Shown in pieces: positions 7,810-16,582 of a stretch of 64,000 nucleotides of DNA. This DNA is from an uncultured Clostridia bacterium (GTDB taxonomy: Bacteria > Bacillota > Clostridia > Oscillospirales > Ruminococcaceae): positions 66,781 to 130,780 of the forward strand of contig CANDEV010000008.1 of the NCBI GenBank assembly GCA_947383835.1, given 5' to 3'. The translations under genes and the position numbers were made by a program. Below the pieces are notes generated by a model that was not told the DNA's origin, searched no databases, and saw only the letters and a program-made list of their open reading frames with translations. The first letter of the stretch is position 1. Each line of letters begins with the position of its first letter.

Positions 7810-9210
7810 TTATTTCAAAAGTGAAAATTCAAACTCAACGTACTGCTCATACTGGCTTCGGACGAGTATAGTCCCTCCGTGAAGCTTTATAAGCGACCTG
7901 ACGATAGAAAGTCCGAGACCCACTCCGCCGGGGTCGATCCCCCTGGATTCATCGGTTTTATAGAACCTCTCAAAAACCCTTGAAATTTCGTTCTCCTTCA
8001 GACCCTCGCCGCTGTTCCTTACAGTAACGGAGGTCGTTTCGTCATTTTCCGCAAAAAGAAATTCTATGTATCCGCCCTTGTTTACGAACTTGACCGCATT
8101 TTCCACAAGGTTGTACACCACCTGCTGGATAAGATCCTTGTCCGCCTTTATCGCAAAAGCGTCGCGGTCAAGACCGCGTATGTCAATGTTTTTTTCATCG
8201 ATACGCTTTTCAAAGTTAAGAAGCGTCTGAAAAACTATCGGAATAATATCAAAGCTTTCAGGCGTAAGCGTAAGCTCTCCCGCCTCGTATTTTGAAATAT
8301 TAAGCATTGATCTGACAAGCCTTGCAAGACGGCTTATTTCCATTGACACTATTTTCAGATAATGCTCCTGCTGCTCGGGAGGGATAGTACCGTCCAGAAT
8401 ACCGTCTATAAAGCCGCCGATAGTGGTCATGGGCGTTTTAAGCTCGTGGGAAACGTTTGAAATAAAGCTTTTTCTTGTCTCCTCCGTTTCTGAAATGGAC
8501 GTCGCCATTTCATTTATTGAATTTGCAAGAAACCCGAACTCGTTTTCCTCCGTAACATTGAGCTTTGCCGAAAAGTCCCCCTCGCCGAATCTGCGGACAG
8601 CCATTGTCATTTCCTTGACAGGTGAGAAAAGGCTTTTCGTATAAAAATACAGAATAAAAAATACTCCCGCCATTATTACCGCCGCCGCCGCAACTACAGT
8701 CAAAATAAGCTCTTTAAGATAGTCGGTAAGGCTTGCCGCGGGCAGTCTGCCAAAGATCAGACATCTTTCGCCGCCTATACTTATAGGATAAGCTATATTG
8801 AAATAATCCTCGGAGTAATAATTATCAAGGCTGCTTAGCTCATAAAATCCCTCGTCGGTAACCTTTGAAAGCGTCTCATCGCCGAAATTTTTATCTGTAT
8901 GAGAACACGGCGATGCCTCGGAGCAAACCAAGACAGCGCCGTTTGAATCGGTAAGTGTAAAATCAATATCGGAATTTTCGGATATATCGTCGTAAACGCT
9001 TTTAAGAAGCGTCCTGTCAAGCTCCCCGTTCTCGGTGCAGCCGACCGTCTTTGATATGGCGGTTTTCATTATACCGTCAAGATACCTGCGCTTGTCGGTT
9101 TTATAGTATTCCCCCGAAACGATGAGAATAACGGCACTTACGCAGATAACCGCCGAAAAGAGAAGAGCCGCGCACAAATAGAAAAATTCCGTAAAAATAC
9201 TTTTATGCAT
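7810..9210 (-). CDS. Sensor histidine kinase (HAMP-HisKA-HATPase)
   Basis: Membrane sensor that phosphorylates the overlapping response regulator. Two membrane helices (about residues 8-32 and 158-180) enclose an extracytoplasmic domain of about 125 residues; HAMP, the dimerisation box SHELKTPMTTIGGF with its phosphorylated His, and an ATP-binding domain (NLVENAVKF, GVGLGLSIV) follow. I start it at the ATG at 9210, which has GAGGA just upstream and overlaps the regulator gene by 8 bp; the TTG at 9231 is weaker. Translational coupling to the regulator is likely. By analogy with CssS it may sense misfolded secreted proteins, which is inference from the adjacent htrA. Confidence 0.9.
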   Translation of the reverse strand: MHKSIFTEFFYLCAALLFSAVICVSAVILIVSGEYYKTDKRRYLDGIMKTAISKTVGCTENGELDRTLLKSVYDDISENSDIDFTLTDSNGAVLVCSEASPCSHTDKNFGDETLSKVTDEGFYELSSLDNYYSEDYFNIAYPISIGGERCLIFGRLPAASLTDYLKELILTVVAAAAVIMAGVFFILYFYTKSLFSPVKEMTMAVRRFGEGDFSAKLNVTEENEFGFLANSINEMATSISETEETRKSFISNVSHELKTPMTTIGGFIDGILDGTIPPEQQEHYLKIVSMEISRLARLVRSMLNISKYEAGELTLTPESFDIIPIVFQTLLNFEKRIDEKNIDIRGLDRDAFAIKADKDLIQQVVYNLVENAVKFVNKGGYIEFLFAENDETTSVTVRNSGEGLKENEISRVFERFYKTDESRGIDPGGVGLGLSIVRSLIKLHGGTILVRSQYEQYVEFEFSLLK

Positions 9211-9907
9211 TTGCGTCCTCGTCAGCCTCAAATTTATATCCTACGCCCCAAACGGTTTTAAGAGCCCACTTTTCGGAAACGCCCTCAAGCTTTTCGCGAA
9301 GGCGCTTGATGTGAACGTCGATAGTACGGGAATCGCCGTAATACTCAAAGCCCCATACCTCGTCCAGAAGCTGATCTCTTGTATAAACACGGTTGGGATT
9401 TGAAGCCAAATAGAACAGAAGCTCCAGCTCCTTGGGGGGAGTATCCATGACCTTTCCGTCAACGCGGAGCTCATATCTTGTCATATTGACAACAAGCTTG
9501 TCATAGCGGACTTCCTTGACCTCGGACTCGGAGGAGGTCTGACCGATACGTCTTGAAACCGCCTTGATACGGGCGATTACCTCCTTGGTATCAAAGGGCT
9601 TAACAATATAGTCGTCAGCGCCCAGCTCCAGACCGAGAACCTTGTCAAAGGTCTCGCTTTTAGCTGTTATCATAATGATAGGCACGTTTGATTTTTTTCT
9701 TATTTCGCGGCAAACCTGCCAGCCGTCCAGCTCGGGGAGCATGATATCAAGAAGCACGATATCCGGCTTGAGAGCGTTGAATTTTACGACTGCCTCCTCG
9801 CCGTCATGGGAGATAATAACACCCCAGCCCTCTTTTTCAAGATAGAGCTTTAAAAGCTCGCAGATGTTGTTGTCATCGTCAACTACTAAAACCTTTCCAA
9901 GTGACAT
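9203..9907 (-). CDS. OmpR-family response regulator
   Basis: DNA-binding partner of the adjacent kinase. The receiver domain (about 1-120) has the acidic pocket VVDDDN, the phospho-acceptor Asp in DIVLLDIMLPELDG and the Lys in YIVKPFD; the winged-helix domain (about 130-230) ends with the typical SRTIDVHIKRLREKL and VWGVGYKFE. The ATG at 9907 has AAAGGA upstream; a TTG at 9925 lies within that ribosome site. It is the first gene of the leftward four-gene operon. Confidence 0.93.
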   Translation of the reverse strand: MSLGKVLVVDDDNNICELLKLYLEKEGWGVIISHDGEEAVVKFNALKPDIVLLDIMLPELDGWQVCREIRKKSNVPIIMITAKSETFDKVLGLELGADDYIVKPFDTKEVIARIKAVSRRIGQTSSESEVKEVRYDKLVVNMTRYELRVDGKVMDTPPKELELLFYLASNPNRVYTRDQLLDEVWGFEYYGDSRTIDVHIKRLREKLEGVSEKWALKTVWGVGYKFEADEDANA

Positions 9908-10076
9908 AATTAACCATCCTTTCAAAATTAAGCTGTTTTATTCGGAAGTCGTTGCAGGGAGACGTTTTTCGCACTGCCTGAATTGGCACTGCCTGAATTG
10001 GCATTTCCTGCGGCTGAATTTTCCATAAAATCAACTGCGGCGGACATATCTTTACCGCAATTGTATACCACTTTAA

Positions 10077-10085
10077 TTATACCAA
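10077..10085 (-). promoter_or_regulatory. Extended -10 promoter of the RR-HK-htrA-EAL operon
   Basis: Reverse strand TTTTGGTATAAT: a TG one base before a perfect TATAAT, with no good -35. It gives a leader of about 160 nt before the regulator start. Confidence 0.5.
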
Positions 10086-10195
10086 AATTTGCTCCCGCAT
10101 AAATAAATATTTTATTAACCAAATGTTATCTAATTGTAAATTTAACAAAATGTTGCTTTTAATATTACAAAAGAAAAATAAAAAATTCATTTTTA

Positions 10196-10424
10196 CGGGG
10201 AACGCCCCGCTGCGGCACTACGCGTGCGGCGTTGTTCTACCCCCTGTAATATACAACATACTGTAACTGTATTAAGCCCCTATCAAGGGGGGAGAAAAAT
10301 ACAACGCTATTCAACGCCCACGTACAGAGCCGCTTATTCGACCCGCCCCTTGGGGGGCTTCAGTAAAATAAATGCCTGTTGTATTTAACATTGGGGGGAC
10401 TCCCGCCGCGGGGCGTTCCCCGTT
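10196..10424. repeat. Dispersed GGGGCGTTCCCC repeat unit bounded by inverted ends
   Basis: The left end ACGGGGAACGCCCCGCTGCG and the right end CGCCGCGGGGCGTTCCCCGT are inverted copies about 230 bp apart. Inside are CCCCTATCAAGGGG and CCCGCCCCTTGGGGGGC tracts like those at 20368-20457, 20731-20815 and 60860-60965. No ORF. The right end directly abuts the sbcD -35 box. Confidence 0.75.
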
Positions 10425-10452
10425 TGACATTGCGGACTTTTTTTGATATAAT
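10424..10452 (+). promoter_or_regulatory. Consensus promoter of sbcDC
   Basis: TTGACA at 10424-10429, 17 bases, TATAAT at 10447-10452. Confidence 0.85.
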
Positions 10453-10489
10453 TATGGCAGAACAAAACTTCCGCAAAGGAGCAACTGCA

Positions 10490-11632
10490 ATGAAAATAGT
10501 ACACCTATCCGACCTGCATTTGGGAAAACGTCTCGGTGAATTTTCCCTTGCGGAGGATCAGAGCTTTATACTCGGTCAGATACTTGAAATTATCGGCGCG
10601 GAGGCTCCCGACGCGGTTATTATCGCGGGAGACGTTTACGACAAGACAGTCCCCCCTGCCGAGGCTGTTCAGCTTTTCAGCGATTTTATCACGGATATTT
10701 CCCGCAGAAATATCCAATGCTTTATCATAAGCGGCAACCACGATTCCCCTGAAAGGATATCCTTCGGCTCGGAGGTCATGAGTGCGGGTGGGGTACACCT
10801 TTCCCCCGTTTACAGCGGCAGGGTCAAGCCTGTCACCCTTACCGACGAATTCGGCAGGATAAATTTTTATATGCTGCCGTTTGTAAAGCCGTCAACGGTG
10901 CGCCGCTGTTTAGATGATGAGGAGCTGCAAGGCTATGGGGAGGCAATTGCCGCAGCCGTCAACAAAATGGATATTGACGAAAACGAGCGTAACGTTTTGA
11001 TAACCCACCAGTTCGTAACGGGAGCGGAGCTTTCCGAGTCGGAGGATATTTCCGCAGGAGGCAGCGAAAGCGTCCCCGCAGATATTTTTTCGGGCTTTGA
11101 CTACACGGCTTTGGGGCATATTCACCGTCCCCAGAATATCGGCAGCGAAAAAATAAGATACTGCGGCACTCCTTTGAAATATTCCTTTTCCGAAGCGGGG
11201 CAGCAAAAGTCTGTAACAGTCGCAGAACTTCGGGAAAAGGGTGCTCTTGAAATTAAGACCGTACCCCTTACGCCGCTCCGCGATATGGTTGAGCTTAAAG
11301 GCAGCTATGAGGAGCTTACAGACAAAAGCTTTCTCGAAAGCGGCGGTCACGGCGAGGATTATGTGCGGCTTATCCTGACGGACGAGGAGGACGTCCCCGA
11401 CGCGCTGACGAAGCTGCGTCTGCGGTATCACAACCTTATACGGCTTGACTATGACAACAAGCGCACAAAGCAAAGCGCCGCGCTCCCCGACCTTGCGGAA
11501 ACGGAGGACAAGCCTCCTATAGAGCTTTTTGCCGAATTTTTTGACTTCAGGAACAATCAGCCCATGAGCGGCGAGCAGCGCAGCTTTATGGAAAAACTGA
11601 TAAACGAAACATGGACGGAAGAAATCTATTAA
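10490..11632 (+). CDS. sbcD: Nuclease SbcCD subunit D
   Basis: Mre11-type metallophosphoesterase subunit of the SbcCD complex, which cleaves DNA hairpins and processes ends. The metal-binding motifs are visible: SDLHLGKRL at the start, GDVYDKTVPP, SGNHDSPERI, LITHQF and ALGHIHRPQ. The ATG at 10490 is chosen because AAAGGAG precedes it and the conserved MKIVHLSDLHLG begins there; 380 residues is a normal length. sbcC follows after 24 bp, so both are expressed from the consensus promoter. Confidence 0.95.
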   Translation: MKIVHLSDLHLGKRLGEFSLAEDQSFILGQILEIIGAEAPDAVIIAGDVYDKTVPPAEAVQLFSDFITDISRRNIQCFIISGNHDSPERISFGSEVMSAGGVHLSPVYSGRVKPVTLTDEFGRINFYMLPFVKPSTVRRCLDDEELQGYGEAIAAAVNKMDIDENERNVLITHQFVTGAELSESEDISAGGSESVPADIFSGFDYTALGHIHRPQNIGSEKIRYCGTPLKYSFSEAGQQKSVTVAELREKGALEIKTVPLTPLRDMVELKGSYEELTDKSFLESGGHGEDYVRLILTDEEDVPDALTKLRLRYHNLIRLDYDNKRTKQSAALPDLAETEDKPPIELFAEFFDFRNNQPMSGEQRSFMEKLINETWTEEIY

Positions 11633-11656
11633 TTATTAAGATTGGGGATATAGAAA

Positions 11657-14443
11657 TTGAGACCTTTAAAGCTTGTTGTTTCCGCATTCGGACCCTATTC
11701 GGGACGTACAGAATTTGATTTTGAAAAGCTCGGCAAAAGCGGTCTGTACCTCATCACGGGCGACACGGGCGCAGGCAAGACCACTATTTTCGACGCGATA
11801 ACATTCGCGCTTTACGGCAGGGCAAGCGGTTCGGCACGGTCGTCGGATATGCTGCGTTCAAAGTATGCCGAGGCGGACGTCCCCACAGAGGTGGAGCTGG
11901 ATTTTGAGTACCGCGGCAAGGCGTACAAAATAAAGCGCAGTCCCGAGTATTTACGTCCCAAGAAGCGGGGAGAGGGCTTTACTTCCGAAACGGCAAAAGC
12001 GGAATTTTACTGCGGAGACTCTCTTTTCAACGGTAAGCTTGACGAGGTAAACTCCGAGATAGAAAAGGTCATGGGCGTGACCAAAGAGCAGTTCATGCAG
12101 ATAGCAATGATAGCGCAGGGTGACTTCATGAAGCTGCTTTTTGCAGACTCGGAGGAACGGAAAAAAATATTCCGCAGCATTTTTAAGACCGAAAACTTTG
12201 ACAGGCTTACAGAACGCCTTAAAGAAGAATACAAGCTTGCAGCGGAAGCCGCCGCACAGTCCCAAAGCAGTATCCTGCAATACATAAGCGGTACGGTCTG
12301 CGGCGAGGAGGACGGGCTTTCCGAACTGAAAAAACAGCTTTCCGAAAAAAATGCACGGCTTGACAAGAACATTGCGGAGGACGTGCTGCAAAAAATAAAC
12401 GAGATCATTACCGCTGACAAAAATATTTTTGCGGGACTTTCCGCCGATATTGAAAAAACCGACAAAGCCCTTGCGGAAGCAAATCAGATCATAGGCAAAT
12501 GCATTGCCATTGAAAATGCCCGGCGGGAGCTTGCCTACGCAAATGAACAGCTTGAAAAGGAAATGCCGAAATTTACCGAGGCGGAGGAAGCTCTGAAAGC
12601 TGCAAAGGAACACCTCCCGCTGTCGGAAAAATTCGCAAAGGAAACAGGCGAGATAGTCCGGGAACTGCCGCGGTATGATGAGCTTGAAATTACCGAAAAA
12701 AAACGCGCCGAAACCGTACAAAAAACCAAGCTTTGCAATGAGGATATAAAAAATATATCCTGCGAGCTGGACGTTCTCTCGGAAAATTTTTTAAAGCTTG
12801 GAGATGAAAGAAAATCTCTTGAAAGCGCAGGAGAGAATATCGAAAGATCAACCTCGGAAAGAGAAAATCTTGTCCGCGAATACAAGTCGGCGGAATCGCT
12901 GAAAGTACAAATCACGGAATATTCCGCCTATCTTTCTGGCTTTGAAAAAGCACAGAATTTTTATAAAGCGGCGGCGGAAAACTCCTACTCGGCAGCGGAA
13001 AATTATGAAAAGCTCCACAGGGCTTTTCTGGACGAGCAGGCTGGACTCCTTGCGGAGGAGCTTAAAGAGGGCTGTCCCTGCCCCGTATGCGGTTCAAGGG
13101 AACACCCTTCCGCTGCAAAAAAGTCCGCACACGCTCCCTCAAAGGAACAGATCGAGGCGGCGAAAAAGCTGGCGCAAAAGCTTTCCTCCGAAGCTGAAAG
13201 CGCAAGCACAAAATGCGCTGAAATTTCGGGCAAGCTTAAAGAAAAAAGGACGGCTGTGGAAGTCGGCGTTACCGCGCTTGGATTTTCTTCGGCCGAAGCA
13301 GCGGAGAAAATGCTCCCTGTCAAAATTTCCGAAATTGTTGCAGCGGGTAAAAAAATTGCTTCAAGAATAGATGAGGAAAACCGCAGGCTTTCAAGGCGGA
13401 ACGAAATTGACAAATTGCTGCCTGAAACGGAGAAAAAAATAAACGCATTGCGGGGATCGCTGACAGAAAAAAAATCGGAACATTCCTCCCTGACCGCCAC
13501 GCTTAACGGGCTTGCGGAGCTTTCTGAAAAAATACGATCGGAATTTAAATTTGAAAGCCGCAGCCTTGCACAAAAAAGAATTGACGAGCTTGAAACAGAA
13601 CGCAAAAGAATTGAGAAAGAGTACGCCGCCGCAGAGCTTTTGCAAAAGAACTGCGCCGAAAAAATAATCGGTCTGAAGCAGCAGATAAAAACTCTTGAAA
13701 ATCAGCTTTCGGCTTTGGGGGACGAAAAGCTTTCCACCGAAACAGAGCGTGCAAAAAAATCCGATCTGGAGAACAAGAGAAACGAGCTTTCCGACAAGGC
13801 GGCAGCGGCGAGAAGCCGTATAGAAGTCAACAGTACTGCTGCAAAAAATATCGCGGACGGGCTTGCGGAGCTGTTAGAGCGGGAACGTCTTCAAAGCATG
13901 ATAGGAGCGCTGAACGACACGGCGCGGGGCGGCATTGCGGGCAAGGTGAATATTGCGCTGGAGACCTATGTGCAGACCACATATTTTGACCGCATAATTA
14001 TCCGCGCCAACCGCCGCCTGCTTGTTATGACTGCAAATCAATACGAGCTGAAACGGCGCACCGACGGCGATGTAAAGCGCGGTCAAAAGGGGCTTGAGCT
14101 GGACGTTATCGACCACGCCAACGGCACAGTCCGCAGCGTAAAAACTTTGTCGGGCGGCGAGTCGTTTATGGCTTCCCTTGCACTTGCTCTCGGACTTTCG
14201 GACGAAGTACAGGCGTGCGCTCCGGGAATAAAGCCCGACACGGTTTTTATCGACGAGGGCTTCGGTTCTTTGGACGACGAAGCTTTGCGGCTTGCTGTCA
14301 AGACCCTTGACGACCTTAGCGGCGGCGAACGTCTTGTAGGGATAATTTCCCACGTTTCCGAGCTTAAAGAAAAGATAGACAAGCAGATAGTTGTCACCAA
14401 AAATAAATACGGCGGCAGCAGCGCGGAGATAATTGTCAATTAA
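11657..14443 (+). CDS. sbcC: Nuclease SbcCD subunit C (Rad50-like ATPase)
   Basis: SMC-like ATPase that works with SbcD. It begins at a TTG with GGGGA upstream. Walker A (GDTGAGKTT) is near residue 35, the Q-loop is MIAQGDFMKLLF, and two long coiled coils flank the zinc hook CPCPVC near the middle of the protein. The C-terminal half carries the signature LSGGESFMASLALALGL and Walker B TVFIDEGFGSLD. Length 928 is slightly short for the family but nothing essential is missing. A hairpin follows the gene. Confidence 0.95.
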   Translation: MRPLKLVVSAFGPYSGRTEFDFEKLGKSGLYLITGDTGAGKTTIFDAITFALYGRASGSARSSDMLRSKYAEADVPTEVELDFEYRGKAYKIKRSPEYLRPKKRGEGFTSETAKAEFYCGDSLFNGKLDEVNSEIEKVMGVTKEQFMQIAMIAQGDFMKLLFADSEERKKIFRSIFKTENFDRLTERLKEEYKLAAEAAAQSQSSILQYISGTVCGEEDGLSELKKQLSEKNARLDKNIAEDVLQKINEIITADKNIFAGLSADIEKTDKALAEANQIIGKCIAIENARRELAYANEQLEKEMPKFTEAEEALKAAKEHLPLSEKFAKETGEIVRELPRYDELEITEKKRAETVQKTKLCNEDIKNISCELDVLSENFLKLGDERKSLESAGENIERSTSERENLVREYKSAESLKVQITEYSAYLSGFEKAQNFYKAAAENSYSAAENYEKLHRAFLDEQAGLLAEELKEGCPCPVCGSREHPSAAKKSAHAPSKEQIEAAKKLAQKLSSEAESASTKCAEISGKLKEKRTAVEVGVTALGFSSAEAAEKMLPVKISEIVAAGKKIASRIDEENRRLSRRNEIDKLLPETEKKINALRGSLTEKKSEHSSLTATLNGLAELSEKIRSEFKFESRSLAQKRIDELETERKRIEKEYAAAELLQKNCAEKIIGLKQQIKTLENQLSALGDEKLSTETERAKKSDLENKRNELSDKAAAARSRIEVNSTAAKNIADGLAELLERERLQSMIGALNDTARGGIAGKVNIALETYVQTTYFDRIIIRANRRLLVMTANQYELKRRTDGDVKRGQKGLELDVIDHANGTVRSVKTLSGGESFMASLALALGLSDEVQACAPGIKPDTVFIDEGFGSLDDEALRLAVKTLDDLSGGERLVGIISHVSELKEKIDKQIVVTKNKYGGSSAEIIVN

Positions 14444-14451
14444 CAATTTAT

Positions 14452-14486
14452 AAAAAAACGCCCCGGCGCACCAAGCGGCGGGGCGT
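14452..14486 (-). terminator. Terminator after sigK (bidirectional)
   Basis: The stem ACGCCCC/GGGGCGT with inner pairing is followed on the reverse strand by a run of seven Ts. It lies between convergent sbcC and sigK. Confidence 0.75.
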
Positions 14487-14553
14487 AAAATTTCATTGCC
14501 GGCACCTCCCCTTTTAGAGATTAGAAATTAGATAATAGAAATATGAAGAAAAT

Positions 14554-15297
14554 CTATTTTCTTTTTTCTGTACCCCTTTTCGGTTTCGTTTCAAAAATGG
14601 AGGTGCGGTCGTATTTTTTCTTTAAGGTCTGCAAAGCCTTTTTTTCAATTCTGGACACGTAGGAGCGGGATATTCCCAGTCTGTCTGCCACCTCCCTCTG
14701 TGTAAGGGGACGGCAGCCGTACAGCCCGTAGCGGTGCTTGATGATGTCCACCTCACGTTCGTCCAGACACTCGTCAATAAATCGGTAGAGCTGCTCCGAT
14801 TTTATATTCAAGTCAATTTTTTCCACAATACCGTCGTCCCCGTCGTTTTCGGCAATTATGTCAATAAGGGTAAGCTGGTTGCCGTCCTTGTCGGTATCTA
14901 TAGGTTCGTCGAAGTATACGTCCCCCGCCGATTTTTTCAGGGAGCGGAAGTGCATTAGTATTTCATTTTCGATACATCTGGAAGCATAAGTAGCAAACCG
15001 TGTTTTCTTAGCATAATCAAAGGTAGAGACCGCCTTGATAAGTCCGATAGTGCCTATGGATATCAAATCCTCCTGGTCGGTGGTAACGTTGTAATATTTT
15101 TTTATAATATGTGCCACAAGCCGCAGATTGTGCTCAATAAGCTTGTTACGCGCGGCGGTATCTCCCTCACCCATTTTTCGGAAGCACTCTTCCTCCTCTG
15201 CGGCTGAAAGCGGCTTTGGAAAAACTCCCCCCGATTCTAAATGCAGCGCAAAAAACAGCAGATTTTCCAGCGCAAGATTTATCAATTCCGTGAACAA
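14554..15297 (-). CDS. sigK: Sporulation sigma factor SigK-like
   Basis: Directs late mother-cell transcription during sporulation. The 247-residue protein has a short hydrophobic N-terminal segment like a pro-sequence (LINLALENLLFFALHL), then region 2 (NKLIEHNLRLVAHIIKKYYN, DLISIGTIGLIKA, ATYASRCIENEILMHFR), the DEPIDTDKDGNQLTL stretch typical of sigma-K/E, and a region 4 helix-turn-helix (LTQREVADRLGISRSYVSRIEKKAL). It starts at a TTG with GGGGAG nine bases upstream. The reading frame is continuous, so no skin-type insertion interrupts it. A SigE-like promoter candidate precedes it. Sigma-E or sigma-G paralogy is possible but the sequence pattern favours sigma-K. Confidence 0.88.
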   Translation of the reverse strand: MFTELINLALENLLFFALHLESGGVFPKPLSAAEEEECFRKMGEGDTAARNKLIEHNLRLVAHIIKKYYNVTTDQEDLISIGTIGLIKAVSTFDYAKKTRFATYASRCIENEILMHFRSLKKSAGDVYFDEPIDTDKDGNQLTLIDIIAENDGDDGIVEKIDLNIKSEQLYRFIDECLDEREVDIIKHRYGLYGCRPLTQREVADRLGISRSYVSRIEKKALQTLKKKYDRTSIFETKPKRGTEKRK

Positions 15298-15329
15298 ACC
15301 TCTCAGCTCCCCGTTTTTTCTTTTAACAC

Positions 15330-15357
15330 ATCTTATGCGGCTGCGGGAATGTCCTAT
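15330..15357 (-). promoter_or_regulatory. Possible sporulation-sigma (SigE/SigK-type) promoter
   Basis: Reverse strand GAATAGG, 15 bases, CATAAGAT, about 35-60 bp upstream of the sigK start. It fits an ATA...CATAnnnT pattern known for SigE/SigK promoters. No good sigma-A promoter is seen here. Confidence 0.4.
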
Positions 15358-15397
15358 TCCGAAGGCAAAAATTATAAGTACATATCATTAAACTACA

Positions 15398-16582
15398 TTA
15401 AGCGCGGCTCTCCTCACGTTCCCCCGTAAATAAATTTATACGCATTACAACTGTTACGGAAAACACTTTCCCGTTCGGCTTTATCGAAAGCCGTCCCCCA
15501 TATTTTTCGGCGGCGTTTTCAATGCTCATAAGCCCGATACCCTTTTGGAACGCTCCTCCGTCAAAGCTGTTCTCCTCTTCGATGATCATCAGATTCCCCT
15601 GCGCAGCTGCCCGCAGCCTGATAAATTTTTCATCAGTATCTTCCAGACAGCGGCAGGCGTTTATCGCATTATCCAAAATGTTTGAAATTACACCGCAAAG
15701 CTCTGCGGTGCATATCACCTTTTCAGGCAGGCGCAAATAAAATTCGTGTTTTATTCCCGCCCTTTCAAGACTGCCCAGCTTGCTTTCAAGGACTGCGTCT
15801 ACAGCGGCGCAGCCTGTGTTAAACGGCTTTGAGAGCTCTTCCGCCATACCTTTTATCTCTGACAAATATTTTTCCGCACAGCTATTCTCTCCCTTTTTCA
15901 GAAGTCCGGAAAGTACTGCTATATGGCGCTTTGCGTCATGTCTGAAAACTGCGGTTTTTTTCAGACGCTCCCCTGCCTGTTCAGCCTGCTTTAAAGCAAG
16001 CTCCGCGCCGAATGAAATTTCCGAAAGCTTTTTCTTAGTCCGCACCGCCGTAAAGACCGCGGCTGCCCCAAGGCAGTGGACCGCAAGCATTGGAAAGCTT
16101 TTTCTGAATATCTCTGCGGTTCTTTCGCTGTCAACTGTGTTTCCGAAAACCGCAAGATTAACATAAAGTCCCGCGGCAAAAAGATACAGAGTCAAAGCGG
16201 TCAAACCGCTGCTTTTAACTGACATTTGCACAGAGTTATTTGTCGCCGTGCACAAAATTTTTTTGCCCAAAATACAAGCTGTACACAAAGCAAAAATATT
16301 GAACAGCATCATTGTCAGAGAAGCGGCGGCAGGATCTCGTCCGATTATGAGCGGGGATATAAGACAGGTCAGTGAGTTAAATATCCCGAAGCTTAGCTGC
16401 ATTACGGAAAACGTCAGAAGCAGGCTCGGAATTATTTTTCCGCATAAATTCGCGAAGAGCGCTTTGCTGTGTGAAAAGTCAGCGCCAAAAATATCCCTTA
16501 AAAATCTTTTGAAAAAATAAACGGCAGCCGCCGCCTCGGCAATTGCGGAGGCGGCGAAAAAAATTTCTGTAAATCTTTCCAT
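15398..16582 (-). CDS. AgrC-like GHKL sensor kinase
   Basis: Membrane kinase of the peptide-sensing AgrC type. Five or six hydrophobic segments fill the first 190 residues, then a coiled segment and the phospho-acceptor region FRHDAKRHI, an N-box NILDNAINACR and a short GIGLMSIENAAEKYGG nucleotide-binding end, as in HATPase_c_5 proteins. I start it at the ATG at 16582, which overlaps the regulator stop as TAATG; an in-frame ATG at 16594 exists. Neither agrB nor a precursor-peptide gene is visible beside it, so the signal is unknown. Confidence 0.82.
   Translation of the reverse strand: MERFTEIFFAASAIAEAAAAVYFFKRFLRDIFGADFSHSKALFANLCGKIIPSLLLTFSVMQLSFGIFNSLTCLISPLIIGRDPAAASLTMMLFNIFALCTACILGKKILCTATNNSVQMSVKSSGLTALTLYLFAAGLYVNLAVFGNTVDSERTAEIFRKSFPMLAVHCLGAAAVFTAVRTKKKLSEISFGAELALKQAEQAGERLKKTAVFRHDAKRHIAVLSGLLKKGENSCAEKYLSEIKGMAEELSKPFNTGCAAVDAVLESKLGSLERAGIKHEFYLRLPEKVICTAELCGVISNILDNAINACRCLEDTDEKFIRLRAAAQGNLMIIEEENSFDGGAFQKGIGLMSIENAAEKYGGRLSIKPNGKVFSVTVVMRINLFTGEREESRA

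Larger units (their letters stand above)
9908..10489. other. Gene-free interval between divergent units
   Basis: Contains a 15-bp tandem duplication (GCACTGCCTGAATTG, about 9967-9999), the regulator promoter, the dispersed repeat at 10196-10424 and the sbcD promoter. A reverse ORF at 9928-10122 is discussed under rejected items. Confidence 0.7.

Noticed and set aside
9928..10122. Reverse ORF of 64 codons before the OmpR-type regulator
   Set aside because: Its start lies in the promoter region, the sequence is low in complexity with a 15-bp tandem duplication, and there is no good ribosome site. A 39-codon leader starting near 10047 cannot be fully excluded.
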